6,165 nt of DNA, from positions 1-6,165 of the forward strand of contig JAOAGX010000136.1 in assembly GCA_026415535.1 (NCBI GenBank), read 5' to 3'. The notes beneath the pieces are model-generated. The model saw only the letters and a program-made list of their open reading frames with translations, made no database searches and was not told where the DNA came from. Origin of the DNA: Armatimonadota bacterium (GTDB taxonomy: Bacteria; Armatimonadota; UBA5829). A program made the translations under genes and the position numbers. Within the stretch, counting starts at the first letter, position 1. Every line of letters begins with the position of its first letter. Shown here in pieces: positions 1 to 6,146 of this stretch.

Positions 1-306
1 TCCCAACAGATAACCCCCAGTCGGCCCGGCCAGCGCACCAACGCCGCCTTTGAACCCTGCAAAGACCGGTGCTCCTAGTAACCCTGCCGCCAGATATTGT
101 ATCTGCGATATTGCCGCAAGCCTACCGCCGAGCATCATCGAACACAACGCCACAGCAAAAACTTGCAGTGTTACCGGAATCGGGTTTCCTGGTAAGTAAA
201 AACCAATCTGCGCACACACCGATGTGAGAGCCGCGCCCGCAAGCGTGGCTACAACCGAACGCCAGCCGGAAAGCTCAGTTCTTACCGTTCCGCACAGACT
301 TTTCAT
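1..306 (-). CDS. bioY: Biotin transporter BioY (ECF S component), partial, 3' end outside window
   Basis: BioY is the membrane-embedded biotin-binding subunit of an energy-coupling-factor importer; it works alone or with EcfA/EcfT. The visible 102 residues are the N-terminal half of a protein usually about 180-200 aa long. After a short cytoplasmic start come hydrophobic segments near residues 18-35 and 45-60. The family hallmarks are PVTLQ (44-48), GAPVFAGFKGG (78-88) and GPTGGYLLG (94-102). The reading frame is still open at base 1. I chose the ATG at 306-304 because AGGAGG (317-312) lies 5 nt upstream; another in-frame-independent ATG at 310 would touch the Shine-Dalgarno directly. It sits downstream of a terminator and so is probably a separate transcription unit from the liv genes. 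Biotin genes are often BirA-controlled, but I see no convincing BirA operator here. Family assignment is firm; only the C-terminal half is missing. Confidence 0.93.
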   Translation of the reverse strand, partial: MKSLCGTVRTELSGWRSVVATLAGAALTSVCAQIGFYLPGNPIPVTLQVFAVALCSMMLGGRLAAISQIQYLAAGLLGAPVFAGFKGGVGALAGPTGGYLLG

Positions 307-311
307 GCATC

Positions 312-317
312 CCTCCT
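312..317 (-). promoter_or_regulatory. Shine-Dalgarno of bioY
   Basis: The minus strand reads AGGAGG here, 5 nt before the ATG at 306. It decides between two closely spaced ATG codons (310 and 306) in favour of 306. Confidence 0.8.
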
Positions 318-331
318 ACTGAAAATCAAGA

Positions 332-346
332 CGGGGGGTTCCCCCG
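332..346 (-). promoter_or_regulatory. GC hairpin in the bioY leader, possible attenuator
   Basis: On the minus strand CGGGGG pairs with CCCCCG around a 3-nt AAC loop, giving an all-GC 6-bp stem about 25 nt upstream of the bioY start. The bases after it read TCTTGATTTTC, a weak U-rich stretch, so it could be a poor intrinsic terminator or attenuator, or simply a stable leader structure. The sequence shows the dyad; a regulatory role is inference. Confidence 0.4.
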
Positions 347-393
347 AGATCATCGTGTGCAGACACCAGAATGCCGCTTCAACACTGGGTGAA

Positions 394-421
394 ATTGTAA
401 CACGGGCAGCGCACAAGTGAA
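394..421 (-). promoter_or_regulatory. Candidate sigma70-type promoter for bioY
   Basis: The minus strand has a TACAAT -10 box (399-394, five of six consensus bases) and a TTCACT -35 box (421-416, four of six) separated by 16 nt. This would start transcription near base 387, leaving a leader of about 80 nt that contains the GC hairpin. It begins right after the terminator hairpin, a sensible place for a new promoter. The -35 box is weak and the call is tentative. Confidence 0.35.
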
Positions 422-449
422 AAGCGGCCCCGCCAGAAAACGAGGCCGC
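420..449 (-). terminator. Intrinsic terminator downstream of the porin gene
   Basis: On the minus strand GCGGCCTCG (449-441) pairs with CGGGGCCGC (432-424), a 9-bp GC-rich stem with one G-U pair and an 8-nt TTTTCTGG loop, followed at once by TTTT (423-420). This is the classic form of a rho-independent terminator. It would end transcription coming from the porin and liv genes before bioY. The U-run is short, so some readthrough is possible. Confidence 0.75.
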
Positions 450-472
450 ATCGTATTATTCAAAATTACGAT
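450..472. repeat. AT-rich inverted repeat ATCGTA-N11-TACGAT
   Basis: Two perfect 6-bp half-sites flank an AT-rich 11-nt centre, directly against the terminator stem. The shape resembles a dimeric regulator site, but no factor can be named. It may also only extend the structured 3' end of the message. Confidence 0.35.
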
Positions 473-561
473 TTATGTAACCTATAGCCTTGTGCCACCA
501 ACCCTAGCTGTTACAGACACCACAAGAGCCTAGGCTGCCCTTAGAAAAACCCTGGTACACA

Positions 562-585
562 CGACGAGTAAGTAATAGCTCGTCG
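562..585 (-). repeat. 7-bp stem-loop 25 nt past the porin stop
   Basis: CGACGAG (562-568) and CTCGTCG (579-585) form a perfect 7-bp stem with a 10-nt loop. On the minus strand a run of five T follows only after about 12 more bases, so it is not a standard terminator. It could protect the 3' end of the porin message or be a weak first termination site. Confidence 0.45.
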
Positions 586-610
586 CGAGGCACCTGCTAT
601 TATACATGCA

Positions 611-1789
611 CTAGAACCCAGTAAAGAACTCGGTGAACAGCACGTCGTTCTTCGGAGCAGTGGTCCCAGGAGGATTGCTGGTCATATTCTTCTCGTAGTT
701 GATTTCAATCCAGACGCCTTTGCGAATTGGGTAGACATAACCAAGCGTGAGTTGCTGAATTGGCCACGTACGAGAGTTTGCAGTTCGCTCCTTATCATAG
801 TTTATAGCGGCCCATTTGATTACATACTTCGGCTTGTCCTTCGGCTGCCAGCCCGCCGCTAGCTGATATCCAGTTATGCCCAACAGGCTAAATTTGCCCG
901 TGTACCACTCTGCCTGCGCAAAGAACGGCCCAGAAGTCCAGATAGTGTCGATGCCGAATTTGTTATGATCAGTATTAGTATTCGTTGTTCCTGGAGGCAC
1001 AAACGGTGCAACTGGCGCAAGCTGCGTCGGATTGAGCTTTCCTACGCAGCCTGAAAAGTGAAACTGGAACGTCGGACGGGTTATGCCAATCCTGCCCGAA
1101 ATTGCCATCCTACCAGTATTGTTAGCCGAGTTATCTCTGTCACAAATGTGAGACTGCATGTCAACGTTGGGCAACGCCCCTGCAGTTTCTCCAACGTTGC
1201 GAGTTCCTAGGTTATGATCCAAAAAGAACGAAATACCGCCATCGATGTTGCCGCTCTTGGCGGTCCATTGGAAGCCCTGAATTCGGTCCTGAGTGAATAC
1301 TTCCGAGAGTATACCGTACTGAGAGGTTCTCCTGTTTGCATAGCTCGGCGTCAGGCCGAAGTTAAGCTGTCTACCTTTGCCTATCCTGATTCGACCGGGC
1401 CCCAGCGGTAGGTCAACGTAGGCGCTCTCGAGATACGTGCGCGCCTGTTCTGCAGTAACCCCGGACGCCGTACCAGTTACAGTTTGTGCGGGCGCACCGC
1501 CGGCAGGAACAGCAGGTAGTGTCACTGTCGAAGTGCCGCCTATAAGACTGTCAGTAATCCACGGGTGGAAGTACAATTCGACATATGCAGTGGCGTCCTC
1601 TCCCAACCTGCCCAATGCCGATATGGAAATCCTCTCGGTAACAAAACGAGCACTCATGCTGGGGTTAGTGTAGAAGCGGTTTAGCATATAGCCGTGAATC
1701 TCTACAGGCGGCGCCTGGCACAAACCGGCTGTTGCGAACAGGCATACTGTTGCGCACACAAGAATAATCATTACTGTGAACCTTGCCAA
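611..1789 (-). CDS. Putative outer-membrane beta-barrel porin
   Basis: This 392-residue protein is predicted to sit in the outer membrane and allow small solutes through. Residues 1-26 are a signal peptide: a basic start, a hydrophobic core (6-21) and probable signal peptidase I cleavage after Ala26. The rest is rich in alternating polar and hydrophobic stretches typical of beta strands (for example 28-39, 64-75, 116-127, 321-331, 343-367), by eye about 16. The last residue is Phe, the usual barrel-assembly signal. The region 118-175 is loosely like phosphate-selective-porin-type proteins, which is a weak similarity judged by eye. Two long Thr/Pro/Ala-rich segments (83-112 and 254-275) look like surface loops. 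Cys216 and Cys248 are the only cysteines after cleavage. The start is TTG, supported by AGGAGG 7 nt upstream. It lies 113 nt after the ligase gene, with no terminator between. Substrate unknown. Confidence 0.75.
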   Translation of the reverse strand: MARFTVMIILVCATVCLFATAGLCQAPPVEIHGYMLNRFYTNPSMSARFVTERISISALGRLGEDATAYVELYFHPWITDSLIGGTSTVTLPAVPAGGAPAQTVTGTASGVTAEQARTYLESAYVDLPLGPGRIRIGKGRQLNFGLTPSYANRRTSQYGILSEVFTQDRIQGFQWTAKSGNIDGGISFFLDHNLGTRNVGETAGALPNVDMQSHICDRDNSANNTGRMAISGRIGITRPTFQFHFSGCVGKLNPTQLAPVAPFVPPGTTNTNTDHNKFGIDTIWTSGPFFAQAEWYTGKFSLLGITGYQLAAGWQPKDKPKYVIKWAAINYDKERTANSRTWPIQQLTLGYVYPIRKGVWIEINYEKNMTSNPPGTTAPKNDVLFTEFFTGF

Positions 1790-1796
1790 TGCTCTT

Positions 1797-1818
1797 CCTC
1801 CTCCCCTACTTTCGTAGG
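1797..1818 (-). promoter_or_regulatory. Strong Shine-Dalgarno with adjacent GAAA-loop hairpin, porin gene
   Basis: On the minus strand AGGAGG (1802-1797) stands 7 nt before the TTG start at 1789, and the next in-frame ATG (1771) is too far away to be served by it. Just upstream, CCTAC and GTAGG (1818-1805) form a 5-bp stem closed by a GAAA tetraloop, ending two bases before the Shine-Dalgarno. The site decides the TTG start; a regulatory role for the hairpin is a guess. Confidence 0.6.
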
Positions 1819-1902
1819 TGTTGATTTTGCTTACTTCTTAAGAAATCATACAAAGGCCTGCGAAGATTGACTCACCCTCAGTCGTCCTCACCTCCTGCGA
1901 AT

Positions 1903-3201
1903 TCACCGCTCTCTGTTGTCAATAACCCGATTAGAGCGGTCTACATTCTCCAGAGTTTTAGGCTCAACCAGCCTCACCCTGGGCGTTAAACCAATTACGG
2001 CATGAACGCGGCGCTTGATCGTCTCCTCAAGTTCGACCAGCTTTTGCATCTGGTCACTGATCATATGCGCCGACAGCTCGACCTTGAGAGTCAAATAATC
2101 CAATCCTTCTTCGCGTTCCAGAACCACCTGATACTTCGGCTCAACGTGCTCAATATCGTAAAGCAGAGCTTCGATCTCCGACGGGTAAACGTTCACGCCT
2201 CGAATGATGAACATATCGTCGGTCCGCTTACGCACGGGTGACATTCGGGCAGTTGTACGTCCACACTTGCACGGCTGACGCGTGATCGAGGTTACGTCGT
2301 GCGTCCGGTACCGGATCATAGGAAGGCCTTCCTTAGTCAATGTAGTGATTACGAGCTCTCCCGTATGATCCTCCGGCACAGGCTCCAGCGTATCAGGATC
2401 CACAACTTCCGCAAGGAAATGGTCTTCATTAATATGCAAACCGTTTCTAAGCTCGCACTCGCCGGCGATTCCCGGGCCCATTACCGCACTCACTCCATAG
2501 TTGTCGGTCGCCACTATGCCGAGTCTCCGTTCAATCTCAGAGCGCATCCAGTCGCTCATCGGTTCCGCGCCAAATAAACCCACTCTCAAACACAAAGACG
2601 CAGTCGATACGCCGACGCGGTTCATAACCTCAGTAAGGTAAAGAGCATAACTGGGTGTGCTCACCAGTACAGTGCTTCGAAAATCCTGCATTATCTGGAT
2701 CTGCCGTTCCGTATTGCCTAGCGAGACTGGGATCACTGAAGCCCCCAGGCGTTCCGCGCCGTAGTGCATTCCAAACCCACCGGTAAACAAGCCGTAGTCA
2801 AAAGCGATTTGGACCACGTCGTCCTTAGTTACTCCTGCAGCGCTCATTACTCGAGCCACCTGTTCAGCCCAATGCTTTAGGTCGTTTTTTGTGTATCCGA
2901 CTACTATTGGCTTGGCAGTTGCGCCGGATGAAGAGTGAATTCGCACTATCTCCCGAAGCGGAACTGCGAACATCTCGTAAGGATAGCCATCACGAAGATC
3001 TTCCTTGGTTGTGAAGGGCAGCCGCACAATATCTTCAAGGGACTGTACATCCTCCGGGGCTACGTTCAAGGCCGCAAACTTACGATGGTAAAACGGAACG
3101 TCCCTATAGGCGCGATTGACCACTGCCTGCAGCCTTTCGAGCTGAAGTTGGTCCATCTCCGCCCTGTCCATTTTCTCTATCTTACGATTCCAGATGGGCA
3201 T
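1903..3201 (-). CDS. Phenylacetate-CoA ligase family protein (PaaK-like), atypical active site
   Basis: The family converts phenylacetate or related aryl acids, ATP and CoA to the aryl-CoA via an acyl-adenylate in the cytoplasm. Counting from the ATG at 3201 (432 aa, normal length), I see the N-terminal PIWNRKIE segment, a phosphate-loop variant HSSSGATAKP (89-98), the A5 region DNYGVSAVMGPG (233-244), YRTHD (298-302), CKCGRT (311-316) and the A8 region RTDDMFIIRGVNVYPSEIE (326-344). Two key positions differ from the family: Ala239 replaces the glutamate of the usual YGLSE, and the C-terminal RSEGKAKRVID motif with its catalytic lysine reads NVDRSNRVID. Enzyme activity is therefore uncertain. 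The start is ATG with a weak AAGAG 7 nt upstream, chosen because family members begin here. An upstream GTG at 3219 is possible but lies in a hairpin. It follows livF by 54 nt, so co-transcription is likely and the substrate may be what the transporter imports. Confidence 0.88.
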   Translation of the reverse strand: MPIWNRKIEKMDRAEMDQLQLERLQAVVNRAYRDVPFYHRKFAALNVAPEDVQSLEDIVRLPFTTKEDLRDGYPYEMFAVPLREIVRIHSSSGATAKPIVVGYTKNDLKHWAEQVARVMSAAGVTKDDVVQIAFDYGLFTGGFGMHYGAERLGASVIPVSLGNTERQIQIMQDFRSTVLVSTPSYALYLTEVMNRVGVSTASLCLRVGLFGAEPMSDWMRSEIERRLGIVATDNYGVSAVMGPGIAGECELRNGLHINEDHFLAEVVDPDTLEPVPEDHTGELVITTLTKEGLPMIRYRTHDVTSITRQPCKCGRTTARMSPVRKRTDDMFIIRGVNVYPSEIEALLYDIEHVEPKYQVVLEREEGLDYLTLKVELSAHMISDQMQKLVELEETIKRRVHAVIGLTPRVRLVEPKTLENVDRSNRVIDNRER

Positions 3202-3218
3202 TTTTCGACTCTTGTGCA

Positions 3219-3234
3219 CGGGGTATAGTCCCCG
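3219..3234 (-). promoter_or_regulatory. Hairpin in the livF-ligase gap
   Basis: CGGGG and CCCCG form a 5-bp stem with a 6-nt loop on the minus strand (3234-3219). It buries the only GGGGA Shine-Dalgarno candidate and the first base of the alternative GTG start. This argues for initiation at the ATG at 3201, or for translational control of the longer form. Confidence 0.45.
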
Positions 3235-3255
3235 ACGTTTTAGACAATCAACCTT

Positions 3256-4005
3256 TCAAACCTTCCCCGTCTGATCCATAATCTGTCGATAACCTTTGCC
3301 AAGATAGGCTCTTTGTATTTCCGGGTTCTTCGAAAGTTCAGACGCCAGGCCTTCCATCACCACTCGGCCCGTTTCCATAACGTAGGCTCTCTTGGCGATT
3401 CCAAGGGCGGCCTTGGCATTCTGTTCAACGATCAGAACGGTCGCTCCCTCTTTGCGTAGCTCCGAGATAACCCTCAGAATCTCCTTCACGACCATCGGTG
3501 CCAACCCCATTGAGGGCTCGTCCAACAGCAGCATCTTCGGGGCACTCATCAACGCGCGTCCGATCGCCAGCATCTGCTGTTCGCCACCCGACAAAGTGCC
3601 TGCAAGCTGGCTGTGTCGTTCCTTCAGTATCGGGAAAATCTCATAAACGCGCTCCAAATCCCGCGATACTGCCGTTCTCTTGGCGAACCTGCTCCTACGA
3701 TAAGCACCCAAAACTAGGTTCTCATAAACCGTCATGCCTGCAAAAAGTTGTCGGCCTTCGGGAACCTGCGTAAGACCCATACTGACAAGCCTTTCGGTCG
3801 GGAAACCTGTCACGTCTTGACCATCAAATATGATCCTACCGGATCTAGCAGGCACAACTCCCGATATCGTATTGAGCACTGTGGTCTTGCCCGCCCCGTT
3901 AGGGCCTACTATCGCGACTATCTCACCTGGGTCAACGTGAAGCGAGATTCCTCGCAAAGCAAGTATCCTGCCGTAGTATGTAACCACGCTCTGAAGCCTG
4001 AGCAC
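3256..4005 (-). CDS. livF: Branched-chain amino acid type ABC transporter ATPase LivF
   Basis: This is one of the two ATPases that power a Liv-type (HAAT family) importer at the inner face of the cytoplasmic membrane. In its 249 residues I see Walker A GPNGAGKTT (34-42), the Q-loop and LivF hallmark QVPEGRQLF (80-88), the ABC signature LSGGEQQMLAIGRAL (138-152), Walker B with LLLDEP (159-164), and IVEQNA (192-197), where LivF proteins usually carry Gln instead of the switch His. All catalytic elements are present. The C-terminus runs about a dozen residues past the AYLG motif where many homologs end. The start is GTG, overlapping the livG stop in TAGTG, with GGAGG (4017-4013) 7 nt upstream, so translation is coupled to livG. 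The substrate cannot be told from the ATPase; the family handles branched-chain and other amino acids, urea, and aromatic compounds. Confidence 0.95.
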   Translation of the reverse strand: MLRLQSVVTYYGRILALRGISLHVDPGEIVAIVGPNGAGKTTVLNTISGVVPARSGRIIFDGQDVTGFPTERLVSMGLTQVPEGRQLFAGMTVYENLVLGAYRRSRFAKRTAVSRDLERVYEIFPILKERHSQLAGTLSGGEQQMLAIGRALMSAPKMLLLDEPSMGLAPMVVKEILRVISELRKEGATVLIVEQNAKAALGIAKRAYVMETGRVVMEGLASELSKNPEIQRAYLGKGYRQIMDQTGKV

Positions 4006-4823
4006 TATTTTGCCTCCGCCCCCAGATACGCAGCTATCACACGCGGATCGTTTTGAACCTCCTCGGGCGCACCCTCGGCTATTTTGCGACCCTGATCCAA
4101 GACTGTTACTTCGTCGGACATTTCCATTACGAACTGCATATCATGATCCACCAAAAGCACCGTCACGCCCTCAGATATGATACGCCTTAGAAGTGTCATA
4201 AGACCCTCGGTTTCGCGAGTTGAAAGCCCCGACGCAGGTTCGTCCAGCAATAACACTTTAGGACGACTAGCCAACGCACGAGCGATCTCAAGAAGTCGCT
4301 GCTTGCCAAATGGTAGGCTCCCAGCAGGCAAAGCCGCGTCGTCGGCAAGACCCACTAGTTCTAGATGCCGCATCGCCTCCTTCGAAATCAGTCTCTCTTC
4401 GCGCCAGTGACCAATCCATCGCAATGCACCAGATGCTATGCCCTGCTTTGTCCAGACATGACAGCCTACCATAACATTTTCGATCACGGTCATATTCTCG
4501 AAAAGCTGCACGTTCTGGAATGTTCGTGCAAGTCCCAGGGCGGCCACTTCGTGCGTTTGCAACCCTGCAATTGACTTCCCACCTACAAAAACATCACCTG
4601 CCGTCGCCTGGTAGACTCCTGCGATAAGGTTCAAAAGCGTACTTTTACCTGCACCATTTGGTCCGATAAGGGCCTTGGTCCGCCCACGAACAACACGCAT
4701 ATCAACGCCGTTGACCGCCATCAAGCCGCCAAATGCGCGACAGACACCTTTTGTCTCAATCAAAACTTCCATGCCCTGTACTGCGGTTGACTTGGAGTGC
4801 AGTCCTAAAACGCCGTACTCCAT
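4005..4823 (-). CDS. livG: Branched-chain amino acid type ABC transporter ATPase LivG
   Basis: This is the second ATPase of the Liv importer, pairing with LivF beneath the LivH/LivM permease. Counting from the ATG at 4823 (272 aa), motifs are Walker A GPNGAGKST (54-62), Q-loop TFQNVQLF (101-108), a signature of the form LPFGKQRLLEIARAL (170-184), Walker B with LLLDEPASGLS (191-201) and switch histidine LLVDHDM (223-229). The GAPEEVQNDPRVIAAYLG end (252-269) is typical of LivG. The signature differs slightly from the usual LSYG/LPYG form. I chose this start because it begins 2 nt after the livM stop with AAGAAGGG 5 nt upstream. Most LivG proteins would begin at the internal ATG at 4772 (255 aa), which has only a poorly spaced AGGG; a start at 4862 would overlap livM by 37 nt. 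The 17 extra N-terminal residues look unconserved. Confidence 0.94.
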   Translation of the reverse strand: MEYGVLGLHSKSTAVQGMEVLIETKGVCRAFGGLMAVNGVDMRVVRGRTKALIGPNGAGKSTLLNLIAGVYQATAGDVFVGGKSIAGLQTHEVAALGLARTFQNVQLFENMTVIENVMVGCHVWTKQGIASGALRWIGHWREERLISKEAMRHLELVGLADDAALPAGSLPFGKQRLLEIARALASRPKVLLLDEPASGLSTRETEGLMTLLRRIISEGVTVLLVDHDMQFVMEMSDEVTVLDQGRKIAEGAPEEVQNDPRVIAAYLGAEAK

Positions 4824-4825
4824 AA

Positions 4826-6146
4826 TCACCCTTCTTGTTTGGCTCGCATCATTGTGCGCCAAGCAAACGATAGACTGTCGGCAACACCCCTTACCAACCC
4901 TTGCGGCAACACGATCATAATCACAATTAACACGGCTCCGAATACTATTGGATCCAAGCCGGTTAGCGTCAATCCAAGAAACTGGTGATGCGCCTTATCG
5001 AGTTCGAGCATCCAGTTTTTGAGAGTCTGAATGGCTGCCGCACCGAATAGTGATCCCCAGACACTTGCCATCCCGCCTAGAACAACCATTACCACAAGCT
5101 GAACCGACACCATAAAGTTGAACTCGTTCGGGTTTATGTAGCCTATACCAGCGTTGTGAGCGTGGAGGCTGCCAGCGATCGACGCCAAAGCAGCGCTAAG
5201 CACAAACACCTGGACCTTGTAACGTCCAGTGTCTACTCCGAGCGACGCAGCCGCAATTTCACTGCCGTGTACCGCCCGAAACGCCCTGCCCACCCGGGAT
5301 CGCACAATATTCACTGCTAGCAGAATCGCTAGAAAGACAAAACCCCATACCAAGTAGTAATACTGTCCCCGCATAGATACTTCGCCACCAGCCGCTACCT
5401 CATAGGCGCGCCTCGCAACACTAGGAATCGAGTCGAAAAACTGTATCGTCGGTATGTTAAAGATGCCATCACTCGACCCGCCGGTAACCGCCGTCCACTG
5501 CCTGAACACAATCTCGACGATGATTCCGAACGCCAATGTTGCCATCGCAAGATAATTGCCCTTGAGTCTGAGAACCTGTCCTCCTATCAGATAGGCGACC
5601 AAAGCGGTCAAGAATACCCCAACGATCATACCCGTCCACGGCGACGTCCCACCGCGAGCGAGCGTTCCTTCGAGGAACCAACTCGAAAGATAGGTCACTA
5701 ACGCTGTCAATGCGCCTGCGACGGCCGTCTTCCTCCAATCGACTTTCCCTGCCAAGCCCAACCCGGCCATCACCGCGGTAAACATGACCGCGGAAACGAT
5801 AGCCCCCGCGAAAATCGCCCGCGCCAACCACGACATCAGTCCGAGTATGGCCACGCCCGCCGCCAATCTCCAGCCCGTCGCCCTTGTAAGAGACATCAGC
5901 GCAGCGACACCCGCCATCATTCCAACCCCAACCGAAAGTCCGGGAATCACCTCGCCCGGTATAGGTTTGACCACGAGTATCGCCGAAGTAAAAGCACCCA
6001 TCCCAAAGAAAGCAGCATGACCGAGCGATACCTGACCAGCGTACCCCATCAGCAGATTCAACCCGACAGCAAGAAGCGCGTAAATGCCGATGTAGATCAG
6101 CGTTGTAAGCTGCGATTCCCTTGCGTATCTCGGCACGAGAAGGTAC
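4826..6146 (-). CDS. livM: Branched-chain amino acid type ABC transporter permease LivM, 5' partial, with internal hydrophobic insertion
   Basis: LivM forms the transmembrane channel of the importer together with LivH. The true coding sequence starts inside the gene at the contig end; 439 codons are visible, counted from the first whole genomic codon (Tyr). Family features are LNLLMGYAGQVSLGHAAFFG (29-48), LRLKGNYLAMATLAFG (192-207), TGGSSDG (221-227) and the ATPase-contact segment SEIAAASLGVDTGRYK (295-310). VVLGGMASVWG follows (354-364), then LPQGL (413-417). Between residues 60 and 169 lies a stretch with three or four extra hydrophobic segments (about 67-85, 92-111, 112-132, 139-158) that ordinary LivM proteins lack, where a link of roughly 20-30 residues is usual. 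E. coli LivM is also long, but its extension is N-terminal. The gene ends in TGA 2 nt before livG. The start, and probably livH, lie beyond the window. Confidence 0.93.

Larger units (their letters stand above)
450..610. other. Non-coding 3' region between porin stop and terminator
   Basis: Together with 307-449 this makes a 304-nt stretch without a gene. This part shows no credible reading frame or RNA gene. It holds three dyads: ATCGTA/TACGAT at 450-472, a perfect 10-bp palindrome AGCCTAGGCT at 527-536, and a 7-bp hairpin at 562-585. If the terminator at 420-449 is used, this is the 3' untranslated end of the porin message. Confidence 0.6.

Noticed and set aside
20..24. Signal-peptide region of the porin read as a lipoprotein lipobox (AGLC at residues 21-24)
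   Set aside because: The position before Cys is Leu rather than Gly, Ala or Ser, and the protein is a barrel ending in Phe. Ordinary signal peptidase I cleavage fits better. Coordinates given here are residue numbers, corresponding to about bases 1718-1732.
395..416. TTGT-N14-ACAA dyad as a BirA operator before bioY
   Set aside because: The arms match only four bases each and total span is 22 bp, much shorter than known BirA sites, whose TTGTAAC-like arms are about 14-16 bp apart.
481..536. Possible tRNA-like element around a CCACCA and a 10-bp palindrome
   Set aside because: No acceptor stem, T-arm consensus or anticodon arm could be assembled on either strand.
562..585. Stem-loop as the main terminator of the porin gene
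   Set aside because: The T-run comes about 12 bases after the stem, whereas the hairpin at 420-449 has T residues immediately after it. It is kept only as a stem-loop.
1845..1850. TATGAT as a -10 box of a separate porin promoter
   Set aside because: No acceptable -35 box lies 15-19 nt upstream and there is no extended -10 TG, so the evidence is too thin to call a promoter.
3498..3773. Plus-strand open frame opposite livF
   Set aside because: It lies wholly inside livF, which has all ABC ATPase motifs, and has no recognisable motif of its own. The other plus-strand frames opposite the porin, ligase, livG and livM were dropped for the same reason.
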